Assembly: GCA_019118645.1 (NCBI GenBank) | Contig: DWYN01000058.1 | Span: forward strand, 18,392-82,391 | DNA length: 64,000 bases | Direction: 5' to 3' | From: Candidatus Blautia excrementipullorum | GTDB lineage: Bacteria; Bacillota; Clostridia; Lachnospirales; Lachnospiraceae | Shown: piece after piece, positions 47,884-57,561 of the stretch | How positions within the stretch are numbered: the first letter of the stretch is position 1 | Layout: the number at the start of each line of letters is the position of its first letter | Translations under genes and position numbers: made by a program | Notes under the pieces: generated by a model | What the model was told of the DNA's origin: nothing | What the model saw: only the letters and a program-made list of their open reading frames with translations | Databases searched by the model: none

Positions 47884-48301
47884 AAAATTCCTGCCCTTTC
47901 CATGCTCCTTCTGCCGGCACTCCGTGCCAAAATTTTTTTTATTATAGCACCGGAAAAATGGATTCTCAAGCGGTTATGCAAAAATAAAATGGATTTTTTT
48001 CTGTTAATTATGCACAAAAATATATCACATAAATCCAATTATGTTTATGCAATACACACTATAAAATGCTATTTCTAAGAACCCGAGTCTTTTTGAAAAG
48101 ACACGCCTTTCTATAGAGAATCCGCCGATTTTGCAGCTTATATTCCGCCCTGTTTCTTCCATTTTTCCGTAACTGCATATTCTTCTTTTTCCCATTTTTC
48201 ATAAATTGTATTATGTGCCTTGTGTATTGTGGAAAATTATCAGGATTTCCGTCATGAATTCCGGGGGATAAAGTTTCGTCCATCCAGCCAGCCTTCCCCG
48301 C

Positions 48302-48353
48302 AATAAAAAAACCCTCTTCCAGGATTTCCGCCGCAGTCCTGTCAGAAGGTTTT
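48302..48353 (-). terminator. Rho-independent terminator downstream of eutP-like gene
   Basis: Minus: AAAACCTTCTGACAGGACTGCGGCGGAAATCCTGGAAGAGGGTTTTTTT. Confidence 0.65.
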
Positions 48354-48387
48354 TAAATGATATGATTTTTATGAAATACAGAGGTAT

Positions 48388-48918
48388 TCAGGCGAGTTCT
48401 TTCGGATACTCCACCCCTTCCGGCAGAGGATCCCACTCATTCAGCCCAAGCTCCTGCTTGAACTTCGCCTGTTCCAGGGTGAGCTTTGGAAGGTCGTCTT
48501 TCAGATAGTCCAAAAGCTCGTCTATTCCCTCTCTTGTCACATTATTGACAAGAAAAATACGCTCGCAGCCCGCGTTGATCAGCCACTGTCTGACCATGGG
48601 AATGTTGGCGTAAGGAGAATCGGTCTTTGTGATAATCCCGATCAGCGGACGCTGGATAAAGCACCGGCTGCTGTCGCCAAACAGGTTAAAAGGCTCATCT
48701 GCCGCCTGGACAATCGCCACCACATCCGCCTCGAAGGAAAAGCAGGCCAGTCCAACGCTGAAGCGCTTGGACTCCGCGTACTCTCCCGGCGAATCGATCG
48801 TATCGTCTTCCGTAGTCGTATATTGAGTTTTTACATAATGAAGCTCCTCGCCTTTCAGAGCCTGCGTAAGAGAAGTCTTTCCCGCTTCGCTTCTGCCCAT
48901 CAAAAATAATTTCTTCAC
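48388..48918 (-). CDS. eutP: EutP/PduV family microcompartment-associated GTPase-like protein
   Basis: KKLFLMGRSEAGKTSLTQALKGEELHYVKTQ, DDTIDSPGEYAE, GIITKTDSPYANI. Confidence 0.9.
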   Translation of the reverse strand: MKKLFLMGRSEAGKTSLTQALKGEELHYVKTQYTTTEDDTIDSPGEYAESKRFSVGLACFSFEADVVAIVQAADEPFNLFGDSSRCFIQRPLIGIITKTDSPYANIPMVRQWLINAGCERIFLVNNVTREGIDELLDYLKDDLPKLTLEQAKFKQELGLNEWDPLPEGVEYPKELA

Positions 48919-48966
48919 ATTGTCACCTTACTTTATTCTTATTGCAGCTGCTTCCGGCATGGCAGC

Positions 48967-49404
48967 TCAGCTTTTATGAATCTCACAGGTATGAAATCCC
49001 AGCACTTCTCCGAAAAACCGCACTACTTCCTCCACCGCAGTCTGCACTTCGGCAAGGCCTCCCGTGAGGATCAGAGATCCGCAGAACCTGTCCATAAATC
49101 CAATCTCCACATGCGCGCTTTTCACAGCCACATCGGCGGCCACCACCACCGACTCCCAGGGCGTAAACCGGATCAGACCTATGGACTCTCCTGTATGATC
49201 CTCTCCCTCATGCACGCCGATATGAAGAGCCAGATTATGATAAACGCTGGTATCTGAGGGCGTAATCACATGCGCAAGGCATACTTCTTTGCCCGGCACC
49301 CGGACACGGGTCATACGCAGTTTCTTCCCTTTCAGATGTTCATAGTCGTCATGGAACAGCTTCTCCAGCAGTTCCTCCTTAGTCATTCGAGCCATGGACC
49401 GCAC
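48967..49404 (-). CDS. EutS/PduU-type BMC shell protein (copy 2)
   Basis: RVRVPGKEVCLAHVITPSDTSVYHNLALHIG...GLIRFTPWESVVVAADVAVKSAHVEIGFMDRFCGSLILTGGLAEVQTAVEEVVRFF. Confidence 0.9.
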   Translation of the reverse strand: MRSMARMTKEELLEKLFHDDYEHLKGKKLRMTRVRVPGKEVCLAHVITPSDTSVYHNLALHIGVHEGEDHTGESIGLIRFTPWESVVVAADVAVKSAHVEIGFMDRFCGSLILTGGLAEVQTAVEEVVRFFGEVLGFHTCEIHKS

Positions 49405-49407
49405 TTC

Positions 49408-49773
49408 CTATCTCTTCGTAATATCGCAGACTACATATCCCAGAGAATCTCTGAAATAATTTACTATCTCTGTAAGCGCCGAGGTAACGTCTGAAATTTC
49501 ACCGGTAATAATCAAAGTGCCGGTAAAACGGTCGGCAAATCCAAGATAAACATTTCCGCTCTTTACCGCGATATCTGAGGCAATCACAGCAGACTCCGGA
49601 GGCGTCATGTTCATAATTCCAATTGCCGATGAACGGTAATCCAGCTGCGGATTCAGCCCCAGTTTCTGGTATATGATCGGAGCCGGACCGCCCATTACAT
49701 GGGCAAAAGTAATTTCCTTGCCCGCTACTGTCTCCTGTACGATTCTTATCTGTTCTCCATGATCATTTGCCAT
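49408..49773 (-). CDS. EutS/PduU-type BMC shell protein (copy 1)
   Basis: MANDHGEQIRIVQETVAGKEITFAHVMGGPAPIIYQKLGL...GIMNMTPPESAVIASDIAVKSGNVYLGFADRFTGTLIITGEISDVTSALTEIVNYF. Confidence 0.92.
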   Translation of the reverse strand: MANDHGEQIRIVQETVAGKEITFAHVMGGPAPIIYQKLGLNPQLDYRSSAIGIMNMTPPESAVIASDIAVKSGNVYLGFADRFTGTLIITGEISDVTSALTEIVNYFRDSLGYVVCDITKR

Positions 49774-49965
49774 CTGTTGTTCCTCTCTTTCAAAAAATAT
49801 CCCACTTAAAAAAATGATACTATCAGAGATTTTTTCTGTCAAGCTGAAATCCTGAATATATTATTTTTGTGCATTCTATTGACATATTAACATTTTTGTA
49901 TTATATTATTAAAAACTTAACTATTTAATATTGAATTTCTTACTTATTTAAAGAGGTGAACCTGA

Positions 49966-50331
49966 ATGCAGTGTCAATTTTGCAAAAGAAAACAAGCAGA
50001 TAAAATATTTTATATTTATTATGAAAATACATTCTATCAGATGCCCGTATGCAATGAGTGTCTCCAGAAAAGATGGCAGGCAGCCGTTTCGGCAGGGCAG
50101 ACAGAAAGCTTTAAGAAACGCACGGGCTGGTATCCGGGACAGCCGGATCCGAGACATCTTGGGGATCAGCCCTTTCCGCAGCTTGCGGTAGAGGGACTTC
50201 GGACCAAACGCAGGCTGAACGCTCTCCGTTCCCGGCTTGCGGAAGCTGCAAAACTGGAGAATTACGAAGAAGCCGCAAAACTGCGGGATGATATCGCAAT
50301 GGAAGAAAAGAGGTGCAATCATGGAAATTAA
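49966..50331 (+). CDS. McsA-like UvrB/UvrC-motif zinc-binding protein
   Basis: MQCQFCKRKQADKIFYIYYENTFYQMPVCNECLQK; C-terminal LAEAAKLENYEEAAKLRDDIAMEEK (UVR motif). Confidence 0.8.
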   Translation: MQCQFCKRKQADKIFYIYYENTFYQMPVCNECLQKRWQAAVSAGQTESFKKRTGWYPGQPDPRHLGDQPFPQLAVEGLRTKRRLNALRSRLAEAAKLENYEEAAKLRDDIAMEEKRCNHGN

Positions 50332-52771
50332 TCTTGAAATATTCAGTCAGGAAACTGTCAGCCTTTTTCTCTCTGCAATCCGTTTTGTGCTTCATATGGG
50401 GCACCGCTTTGTGGGAAGCGAGCATCTTCTGTGGGCTCTGATCCAGAATCAGGGCAGGGCAGGACAGGTGCTGAGAAAAAGCGGGCTTGATCAGACTCTT
50501 GTGGAAGAGTATCTGCATCAGTACGACTGGGATGCAAAAACAGAATTAAACTCATGTGCCGTACAGATTTCCGAGGAAGCGGAACAAATTATCCATCTCT
50601 CAAGCGGCTACGCTAAAAACAAGGGAAACCGCCAGATCCGTCCGGAAGACATTCTCCATGGGATTCTGAACGTCGGTGACTGCGCGGCGGCTCAGCTGAT
50701 GCGGTCTCTGGAAATGGATCTGGAGGAAATCCGGTGCAGTCTGGACGCCCCCGGCGAACCGGTTCTGTCTGAACCGGCGGAATCTGCGGAAGCCTCGCCC
50801 CAGGAGCAGTCTGTTCTGGAGAAATATGGAACAGATATAACAGAGAAAGCCCGGGAAGGCGCTTTTGATCCCATGATCGGACGGGAAGAGATTATAGAGC
50901 GTCTGATACAGATCCTGTCCCGGCGAACGAAGAACAATCCCGTTCTTATCGGAGAACCCGGGGTAGGCAAAACAGCTGTAGCAGAAGGTCTCGCCCAGAG
51001 AATTGCCGACGGCAGTATTCCTTCCAATCTGAAAAATAAAAAAATCATTTCCATGGATCTGGTGGGAATGCTTTCCGGCACACGATACCGTGGAGATTTT
51101 GAAGAACGAATGAAGCTCTTTCTCGCGGATGCGGAAAAAGAAGGAGATGTCATTCTGTTTATTGATGAATTACATATGCTTATGGGCGCCGGCGCCGGAG
51201 GAGGTACCGTAGACGCCGCCAACATTTTGAAACCGGTGCTCGCACGGAGCGGACTGCAGGTTATCGGCGCCACTACGCAGCAGGAGTACCGCCGTTATGT
51301 TGAAAAAGACGCTGCTTTTGAACGGCGTTTTCAGCCGGTGGAGGTTCCTGAGCCGGACAAGGCAGACGCCATAGAGATTCTGAACGGTCTTCGGACAAAA
51401 TATGAAAAGTTTCACGGCCTGAAGATTACAAACGAGGCAGTTAAAGCCGCCGTGGAACTCTCCGACCGATACATTCAGGATCGTTTTCTTCCTGATAAAG
51501 CCGTGGACCTTATGGATGAAGCCGCCTCCAGAGTCCGCACAAAAGGGCTGACAATTCCTCCCCGTCTGGTTCATCTGGACAAAGAGATCAGGGAGATCCG
51601 CAAAAAGAAAAAAGAAGCCGCGGACAGGCAGGATTATGAAAACGCCGCTGTACTGCGTGACAGACAGGCGGCTCTGGAAAAAGAGCTCGACAGCAGGCGG
51701 ACATCCTGGCAGAAAAAACAGAGCCGCACTGTGAGAGCCGAAGATATCGCTCAGGTTGTTTCCTCCTGGACAAAGATTCCGGTAACTATGCTCACTGTCA
51801 GTGAAGCAGAAAATCTCCGGTCTCTGGAAGACACGCTTGGCAGATATGTAATCGGCCAGAAAGAGGCCGTCTCCGCCGTTTCCAAGGCAATCCGGCGAGG
51901 GCGGACAGGTGTTGCCGACCCAGATCGTCCCATCGGTTCGTTTCTCTTTCTTGGCCCCACCGGTGTCGGAAAGACAGAACTGTGCCGGGCGCTTGCCAAA
52001 GCTATGTTCCATAACGAAAACGCGATTATCCGTTTCGATATGTCCGAATATATGGAGTCCTACGCGGTATCCAAGCTGATTGGTTCTCCGCCTGGATATG
52101 TGGGATATGAGGAAGGCGGACAGCTCACCGAACTTGTCAGAAAACGGCCTTACAGCATTGTCCTCTTTGACGAAATCGAAAAAGCGCATCCGGATATCTG
52201 GAATTCCCTTCTTCAGATTCTGGACGACGGACGGCTTACTGACGGACAGGGACGGACCGTAAGCTTCAAGAATACCGTCATTGTCCTGACCTCCAATATC
52301 GGAGCAAGGGAGATTACCGGAAAGAAAGGGACTCTGGGATTTATACAGAAGGAGGAAGATGCAGCGGCGAAACAGGAGGAAATGGTAAGACAGCATGTTA
52401 TGGACGCTGTGAAGCAGACTTTCCGTCCGGAATTTCTAAACCGGCTGGACGAGGTTCTCATCTTCCATCCTCTCAGTCAGGAGGATATGCGCAAAATTGC
52501 AGATATTCAGATACAGAAGCTTGTCGACAGAATGAAAGCCAAGGGCATTGAGCTGGATGTAGCGGACAGCGCCCGGGATCTGCTTACTGAAGAAGGTTAT
52601 GATCCTTCCTATGGAGCCAGACCACTGAAGCGGGCAATTCAGTCTCTCCTGCAGAATGCTGTCGCAGACGCTCTGCTGGAAAATCAGCCCGGAAAGGGAG
52701 AAGCGCTTCTGGCATCCGCACAGAACGGCAAAGTGAAAATTTCCCGAAAAGAAAAAGAATATGCTCAGTAA
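50321..52771 (+). CDS. clpC: ATP-dependent Clp protease ATP-binding subunit (ClpC-type)
   Basis: Clp_N repeats; GEPGVGKTAVAEGLAQRI; UVR-like DRQDYENAAVLRDRQAALEKE; GPTGVGKTELCRALAKAMF; GYEEGGQLTELVRKRPYSIVLFDEIEKAH. Confidence 0.94.
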   Translation: MEINLEIFSQETVSLFLSAIRFVLHMGHRFVGSEHLLWALIQNQGRAGQVLRKSGLDQTLVEEYLHQYDWDAKTELNSCAVQISEEAEQIIHLSSGYAKNKGNRQIRPEDILHGILNVGDCAAAQLMRSLEMDLEEIRCSLDAPGEPVLSEPAESAEASPQEQSVLEKYGTDITEKAREGAFDPMIGREEIIERLIQILSRRTKNNPVLIGEPGVGKTAVAEGLAQRIADGSIPSNLKNKKIISMDLVGMLSGTRYRGDFEERMKLFLADAEKEGDVILFIDELHMLMGAGAGGGTVDAANILKPVLARSGLQVIGATTQQEYRRYVEKDAAFERRFQPVEVPEPDKADAIEILNGLRTKYEKFHGLKITNEAVKAAVELSDRYIQDRFLPDKAVDLMDEAASRVRTKGLTIPPRLVHLDKEIREIRKKKKEAADRQDYENAAVLRDRQAALEKELDSRRTSWQKKQSRTVRAEDIAQVVSSWTKIPVTMLTVSEAENLRSLEDTLGRYVIGQKEAVSAVSKAIRRGRTGVADPDRPIGSFLFLGPTGVGKTELCRALAKAMFHNENAIIRFDMSEYMESYAVSKLIGSPPGYVGYEEGGQLTELVRKRPYSIVLFDEIEKAHPDIWNSLLQILDDGRLTDGQGRTVSFKNTVIVLTSNIGAREITGKKGTLGFIQKEEDAAAKQEEMVRQHVMDAVKQTFRPEFLNRLDEVLIFHPLSQEDMRKIADIQIQKLVDRMKAKGIELDVADSARDLLTEEGYDPSYGARPLKRAIQSLLQNAVADALLENQPGKGEALLASAQNGKVKISRKEKEYAQ

Positions 52772-52777
52772 AAATCA

Positions 52778-52826
52778 AAGAAGACCTCGAACCGGTATGG
52801 GATGCCGGCCCGAGGTCTTCTTCGTC
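52778..52826 (+). terminator. Rho-independent terminator
   Basis: AGAAGACCTCG-AACCGGTATGGGATGCCGGCC-CGAGGTCTTCTT. Confidence 0.75.
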
Positions 52827-52867
52827 TATGTTTTTCTCAGCACTATAGTATCTGTTTATTGCGTCTT

Positions 52868-53308
52868 TTACTCGTCTCCTGTACAGCTGTCCAGCTCCTG
52901 AAGGAGCCCCACCAGCTTCTTCATGTTCTCTTCCCCGAAACGATCCAGGATCTCCGACCAGAGTTCTTCATATTTTCCCATAGACTTTTCGGCGACTGCC
53001 TTTCCCTCCATCGTAACGCGGATAGAGACTTTGCGCCGGTCTCTGGGATCAATTTCTCTGGTAATATAATTCTTTTTCTCCAGAGAATTCAATATGTAAG
53101 ATACCGCCGGCTTTGATATGCAGAGTTTTTCCTGTATTTTAGGGACATTAAGGTTCATGCAGGGATATTCCCGGCAGCAGGTTCCCGCAATGCTGTACAA
53201 AACCACCATTTCATTGATCTGTATCTCACATTCCGCCATAAGCGCGGACTCCAGTTTTCGGAAATGATTTATAATTGTAAAAAACTGTTCTCTCCATTCA
53301 GGATCCAT
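52868..53308 (-). CDS. MarR family transcriptional regulator
   Basis: KLCISKPAVSYILNSLEKKNYITREIDPRDRRKVSIRVTMEGKAVAEK. Confidence 0.93.
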   Translation of the reverse strand: MDPEWREQFFTIINHFRKLESALMAECEIQINEMVVLYSIAGTCCREYPCMNLNVPKIQEKLCISKPAVSYILNSLEKKNYITREIDPRDRRKVSIRVTMEGKAVAEKSMGKYEELWSEILDRFGEENMKKLVGLLQELDSCTGDE

Positions 53309-53505
53309 ATATTTAACTCCTTAATTAATAAGAATTTAATTAATTATACACCACTGTCCCTGATTTTTCAAGGCATATTGATCCTCTGATCCATTTCCTG
53401 TTCTCATGCAATCCCGGCCCGTTCTGACAGATTTATTCAAAAGAGGAGGACAAATCCAGGAAAATTTCATTTGCTAAACTTTATCATTATTCATGGCTCC
53501 ACACC

Positions 53506-53919
53506 TCATAATACCATGATCAAAGTTCCTGCAGTGATCAGAATACAGCCTGCCAGTGATTTTGCAGTAAACTCTTCATGCAGGAACACAAATGCCAGAA
53601 TCAGCGTAATCACAACACTCAGCTTATCAATCGGCACTACTTTTGAAGCGTCCCCCAGCTGCAGGGCACGGTAATAGCACAGCCATGACGCTCCTGTGGC
53701 CAGTCCTGACAAGATCAGAAAGATCCAGCTCTTTTTGCTTATCCCGGCAATTCCGCTCTGCGTATGGGTCAGAAATACCATTCCCCACGCCATTATAACC
53801 ACTACCACCGTCCGTATGGCTGTGGCAAGATTTGAGTTCACTCCCTCAATTCCGACCTTGGCAAGAATGGAAGTAAGGGCCGCAAATACCGCCGAAAGTA
53901 CAGCAAATATCATCCACAT
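53506..53919 (-). CDS. Small EamA/DMT family transporter
   Basis: MWMIFAVLSAVFAALTSILAKVGIEGVNSNLATAIRTVVVVIMAW...YYRALQLGDASKVVPIDKLSVVITLILAFVFLHEEFTAKSLAGCILI. Confidence 0.9.
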   Translation of the reverse strand: MWMIFAVLSAVFAALTSILAKVGIEGVNSNLATAIRTVVVVIMAWGMVFLTHTQSGIAGISKKSWIFLILSGLATGASWLCYYRALQLGDASKVVPIDKLSVVITLILAFVFLHEEFTAKSLAGCILITAGTLIMVL

Positions 53920-54055
53920 CTCAGTTTCCACCTTTCTCTGAATAAATTCTTTATTCTTCACTTTTTAGGATCAGACAACTGCATCCATATGCCTCGTTCC
54001 TAATTATACTCTCTGCCGTATATTCCGTAAACCGCTTTTTCCCTGCAGAACTGTT

Positions 54056-54790
54056 TCACAAAATACGAATCAGTCCAAGCAGCAAAAGGTGCGCCGGATA
54101 GAACCAGTAGAAAAACCACTTGGAAAAATTTTTCCCCCTCTCCGTCCGTTTTCCATTATACAGACAGATAATGACAATTCCGGAAAAAAAGATTCCCGCA
54201 ACGCTTGCAAGAGCATAAAGGATATTGACTGTCGCAGGAAAGCGCCCGGAGCCTCCTGCCAGATTCATCAGACCGAAAACAATGCCCGCTGTGAGAAAGG
54301 CTTTTTTCAATTTCTCCTCCGACCCCTTCGCCCAGGAAAAAAGAAGCGTAAACACCGGGGCCAGAACCGCCCAGTCCGAAAAGCAGGAAAGGAAAATCAA
54401 CCCGGCAATAATCATGTTCCGCAGAAAAATACTTTGAATTCTTTCCTCTGCCAGAAGGATAAAAAAGCATAAAAGGAGGGTAAAAATCATGTTCATTCCG
54501 TAAAATTCTATCACCCCTTCTTCTGTAAAAGCCAGACAGTAAGGGATTTCTGAGACAGCCGCAAATACAGCAAGTCTCTCTGCATATTTCTTTTTGGAGC
54601 GTGTATGCTGAGATCCTTCCACAAGAAAATAGCACATCGTAATCGCTGTAAAATATCCAATGTCCAGAAAAAGTTCGCCCAAAACCGTGCCCGGTTTCAT
54701 AAAAACAGTAGAAATGTGATTAAGAAGCATCGCCGCCACGGCAATATATTTAATCGCATCCCTGTTGAGAATCCTGTACTTTTCCTCCAT
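54056..54790 (-). CDS. TraX family membrane protein
   Basis: LNRDAIKYIAVAAMLLNHISTVF, RLAVFAAVSEIPYCLAF, ending FKWFFYWFYPAHLLLLGLIRIL-type TraX tail (FSKWFFYWFYPAHLLLLGLI). Confidence 0.85.
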   Translation of the reverse strand: MEEKYRILNRDAIKYIAVAAMLLNHISTVFMKPGTVLGELFLDIGYFTAITMCYFLVEGSQHTRSKKKYAERLAVFAAVSEIPYCLAFTEEGVIEFYGMNMIFTLLLCFFILLAEERIQSIFLRNMIIAGLIFLSCFSDWAVLAPVFTLLFSWAKGSEEKLKKAFLTAGIVFGLMNLAGGSGRFPATVNILYALASVAGIFFSGIVIICLYNGKRTERGKNFSKWFFYWFYPAHLLLLGLIRIL

Positions 54791-54965
54791 ATTCCAAGCC
54801 TTCTTTCATAATCTATCGTCTGTATAGTTTAACGATACAGCCCGTTCTTTTTCTTCATACGGCTGTGACACATCATCCTGTATTCCAGTATAGCACACTC
54901 TGTGCCGCCGGTCTTCCCTTTCCAGATGCATCCCGGATCAGGTCCTCTGCACCCCTCTTTCCCTC

Positions 54966-55013
54966 CTTGACACTTCACCGGAAACGCCGTACTATAATTC
55001 ACAGTATATAGTA
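54966..55013 (+). promoter_or_regulatory. Promoter with 20-nt spacer and overlapping inverted repeat upstream of the UvrA-like gene
   Basis: TTGACA N20 TATAAT; inverted repeat TACTATA (54990-54996)/TATAGTA (55007-55013) overlaps the -10. Confidence 0.55.
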
Positions 55014-55055
55014 AAATCCGACATCCCCAAAAAGCTGAAAGGAAGGAGCCTTCAC

Positions 55056-57530
55056 ATGGCAGATAAAATCTTAATCCGCGGTGCAAAAGTACATAATCTG
55101 AAAAACATCAGCGTGGACATTCCTCTGGGAAAAATCGTGGGAATCGCCGGGGTTTCCGGATCCGGAAAATCTTCTCTGGCTCTGGGAGTTCTCTACGCGG
55201 AAGGCTCCCGCCGCTATCTGGAATCCCTTTCCACTTACACCCGCAGACGTATGACACAGGCCGCTAAAGCTCAGGTGGATGAAGTGCTGTATGTTCCCGC
55301 TGCCCTTGCTCTCCACCAGCGCCCGGGCATACCGGGAATACGAAGCACCTTCGGCACCGGCACGGAACTTCTCAACAGCCTCCGGCTGATGTTTTCACGT
55401 CTTGCCAGCCACCGCTGTCCAAACGGGCACTATCACCCTCCCACCCTGGCCGTGGCGGCTGATCAGGAGCTGGTCTGTCCTGTCTGCCGTGAAAAATTCT
55501 ACGCGCCCTCGGCCGAGGAGCTTGCCTTTAACAGCCAGGGCGCCTGCCGGACCTGCGACGGAACAGGGATTGTCCGGACCGTAGACCGTTCCACTCTGGT
55601 GCCGGATGAATCTCTCACCATCGACCAAGGGGCAGTGGCTCCCTGGAATTCTCTGATGTGGTCTTTGATGACAGATGTCTGCCGGGAAATGGGAGTCCGC
55701 ACAAATGTGCCCTTCCGCGATCTGACTGATAAAGAAAAAGAAATCGTCTTTGACGGCCCGGCGGAAAAGAAGCACATTTTTTATAAAGCAAAAAAATCCA
55801 ACCAGGCCGGAGAGCTTGACTTTACCTATTTTAACGCGGTCTATACTGTAGAAAACGCTCTGGCCAAGGTGAAAGATGAAAAAGGTATGAAAAGGGTGGA
55901 AAAATTTCTGAAAGAGGAGACATGTCCGGACTGCGGCGGGTCACGGCTTTCCGAAGCGGCAAGAGCGCCGAAGCTTGGGGGGCTGTCCCTGGATGAAGTG
56001 TGCCGGATGACGCTGGCTGATCTTATAGAATGGGTTAAAAACGTGCCCGAAACTCTTCCGGAAGAAATGCAGCCTATGGCCCGGAGTATCTGCAGTTCCT
56101 TTCTCTCAGCGGCAAAGCGGCTGATGGATCTCGGTCTTGGATATCTGACCCTGGACCGTGCCTCCTCCACTCTTTCCACTGGAGAACGTCAGCGAATGCA
56201 GCTTGCAAGAGCTGTCCGAAACCGTACCACAGGAGTTCTCTATGTACTGGACGAACCCTCCATTGGACTTCATCCCTCCAATATCACCGGCCTTACCGGT
56301 GTAATGCACGATCTGATTGACGACGGCAATTCTGTCGTTCTTGTGGATCATGATACGCAGATTCTCTCTGAGGCGGACTGGATTGTGGAAATGGGGCCCG
56401 GAGCCGGATCCTCCGGCGGTCTTTTGATTGCAGAAGGTACTGTCCGTGAAATTTCTCAGAATTCGCAGTCCAGAATCGGTCCTTTTCTGTCCGGAACCTC
56501 AGGTCTTCATCGGGACAGAGTAAAAAAAGAAGTTCTATTTTCAGAGGGCGCCATTTTTCTCTCTACCGGCCCGATCCATACGGTAAAGCCTCTGAATGTA
56601 AAAATCCCCAAAGGAAGGCTCACCGTTGTAACAGGAGTGTCCGGATCCGGCAAGACCACTCTGATTCTGGAAAGTCTGATTCCCGGCCTGACAGCTCTTC
56701 TGCAGGGAAAGAGGCTTCCGGACCATGTGCTTTTTGCAGAGGCAGAGGGTATTGGACAGATCAAGCTGATCGATGCCTCTCCCATCGGAATCAATGTCCG
56801 CTCCACCGTAGCCACCTACGCCAACGTGCATGATGAGCTCCGGAAGGTTTTCGCCAGAACCGCCGCTGCAAAAGAGCGCGGCTTTAAGGCCGGCGATTTT
56901 TCCTACAACACCGGAAAGCTCCGCTGCCCGGTATGTGACGGAACAGGACAGATCAGTCTGGACGTACAGTTTCTTCCCGATGTAAATATCCCCTGTCCGG
57001 AATGCAGAGGAGCGCGCTATTCCAAATCAGCCTATAAAATAAAGTATTCCTCTAAAAAAGGCAGGGAATATTCCCTGCCGGAGCTGATGTCCATGGATAT
57101 CAGCAAAGCCCTTGAAGCCTGCGAAGATCTGAAGCTGGTCCGCCAAAGGCTTCAGGTTCTCAACGATCTTGGTCTGGGCTACCTGACTCTTGGAGAAGAG
57201 ACGCCCAGCCTTTCCGGCGGGGAAGCTCAGCGGCTGAAGCTTGCCAGTGAACTGGGAAAAGGTCAGTCGGATTCTGTTTTTGTCTTTGACGAACCGACCA
57301 TCGGTCTTCATCCTCTGGATGTGCAGACACTGCTCCACGTATTTGAAAAGCTCATCGAAAACGGCGCCACGGTAATCGTCATTGAGCACGATCTGGATGT
57401 AATTCGTAACGCCGACTATATCATTGACATGGGACCGGGCGGAGGATCTGACGGCGGACAGATTGTTGCCGCAGGCACTCCGGAAGATATAAAAAATACC
57501 GCCGGCAGCATTACCGGAAAATATCTGTAG
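55056..57530 (+). CDS. UvrA-like ABC ATPase lacking the UvrB-binding domain
   Basis: ILIRGAKVHNLKNISVDIP, GVSGSGKSSLALGVLYAEGSRRYLESLSTYTRR; CRTCDGTG; LSGGEAQRLKLASELGKGQSDSVFVFDEPTIGLHPLD; 824 aa with short segment between RCPNGH and LVCPVCREKF. Confidence 0.92.
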   Translation: MADKILIRGAKVHNLKNISVDIPLGKIVGIAGVSGSGKSSLALGVLYAEGSRRYLESLSTYTRRRMTQAAKAQVDEVLYVPAALALHQRPGIPGIRSTFGTGTELLNSLRLMFSRLASHRCPNGHYHPPTLAVAADQELVCPVCREKFYAPSAEELAFNSQGACRTCDGTGIVRTVDRSTLVPDESLTIDQGAVAPWNSLMWSLMTDVCREMGVRTNVPFRDLTDKEKEIVFDGPAEKKHIFYKAKKSNQAGELDFTYFNAVYTVENALAKVKDEKGMKRVEKFLKEETCPDCGGSRLSEAARAPKLGGLSLDEVCRMTLADLIEWVKNVPETLPEEMQPMARSICSSFLSAAKRLMDLGLGYLTLDRASSTLSTGERQRMQLARAVRNRTTGVLYVLDEPSIGLHPSNITGLTGVMHDLIDDGNSVVLVDHDTQILSEADWIVEMGPGAGSSGGLLIAEGTVREISQNSQSRIGPFLSGTSGLHRDRVKKEVLFSEGAIFLSTGPIHTVKPLNVKIPKGRLTVVTGVSGSGKTTLILESLIPGLTALLQGKRLPDHVLFAEAEGIGQIKLIDASPIGINVRSTVATYANVHDELRKVFARTAAAKERGFKAGDFSYNTGKLRCPVCDGTGQISLDVQFLPDVNIPCPECRGARYSKSAYKIKYSSKKGREYSLPELMSMDISKALEACEDLKLVRQRLQVLNDLGLGYLTLGEETPSLSGGEAQRLKLASELGKGQSDSVFVFDEPTIGLHPLDVQTLLHVFEKLIENGATVIVIEHDLDVIRNADYIIDMGPGGGSDGGQIVAAGTPEDIKNTAGSITGKYL

Positions 57531-57561
57531 CCTTCCTGCGTTCCATTGATTTCCGGAAAAA

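Noticed and set aside
48059-48283. 74-aa ORF in the AT-rich intergenic region
   Set aside because: Low-complexity basic composition, no RBS or homology-like motif.
51170-52396. 408-aa minus-strand ORF opposite clpC
   Set aside because: Antisense shadow of conserved AAA+ domains.
54056-54790. TraX as evidence for an integrated conjugative element
   Set aside because: TraX-family proteins are common stand-alone chromosomal genes in Clostridia; no other conjugation genes are present.
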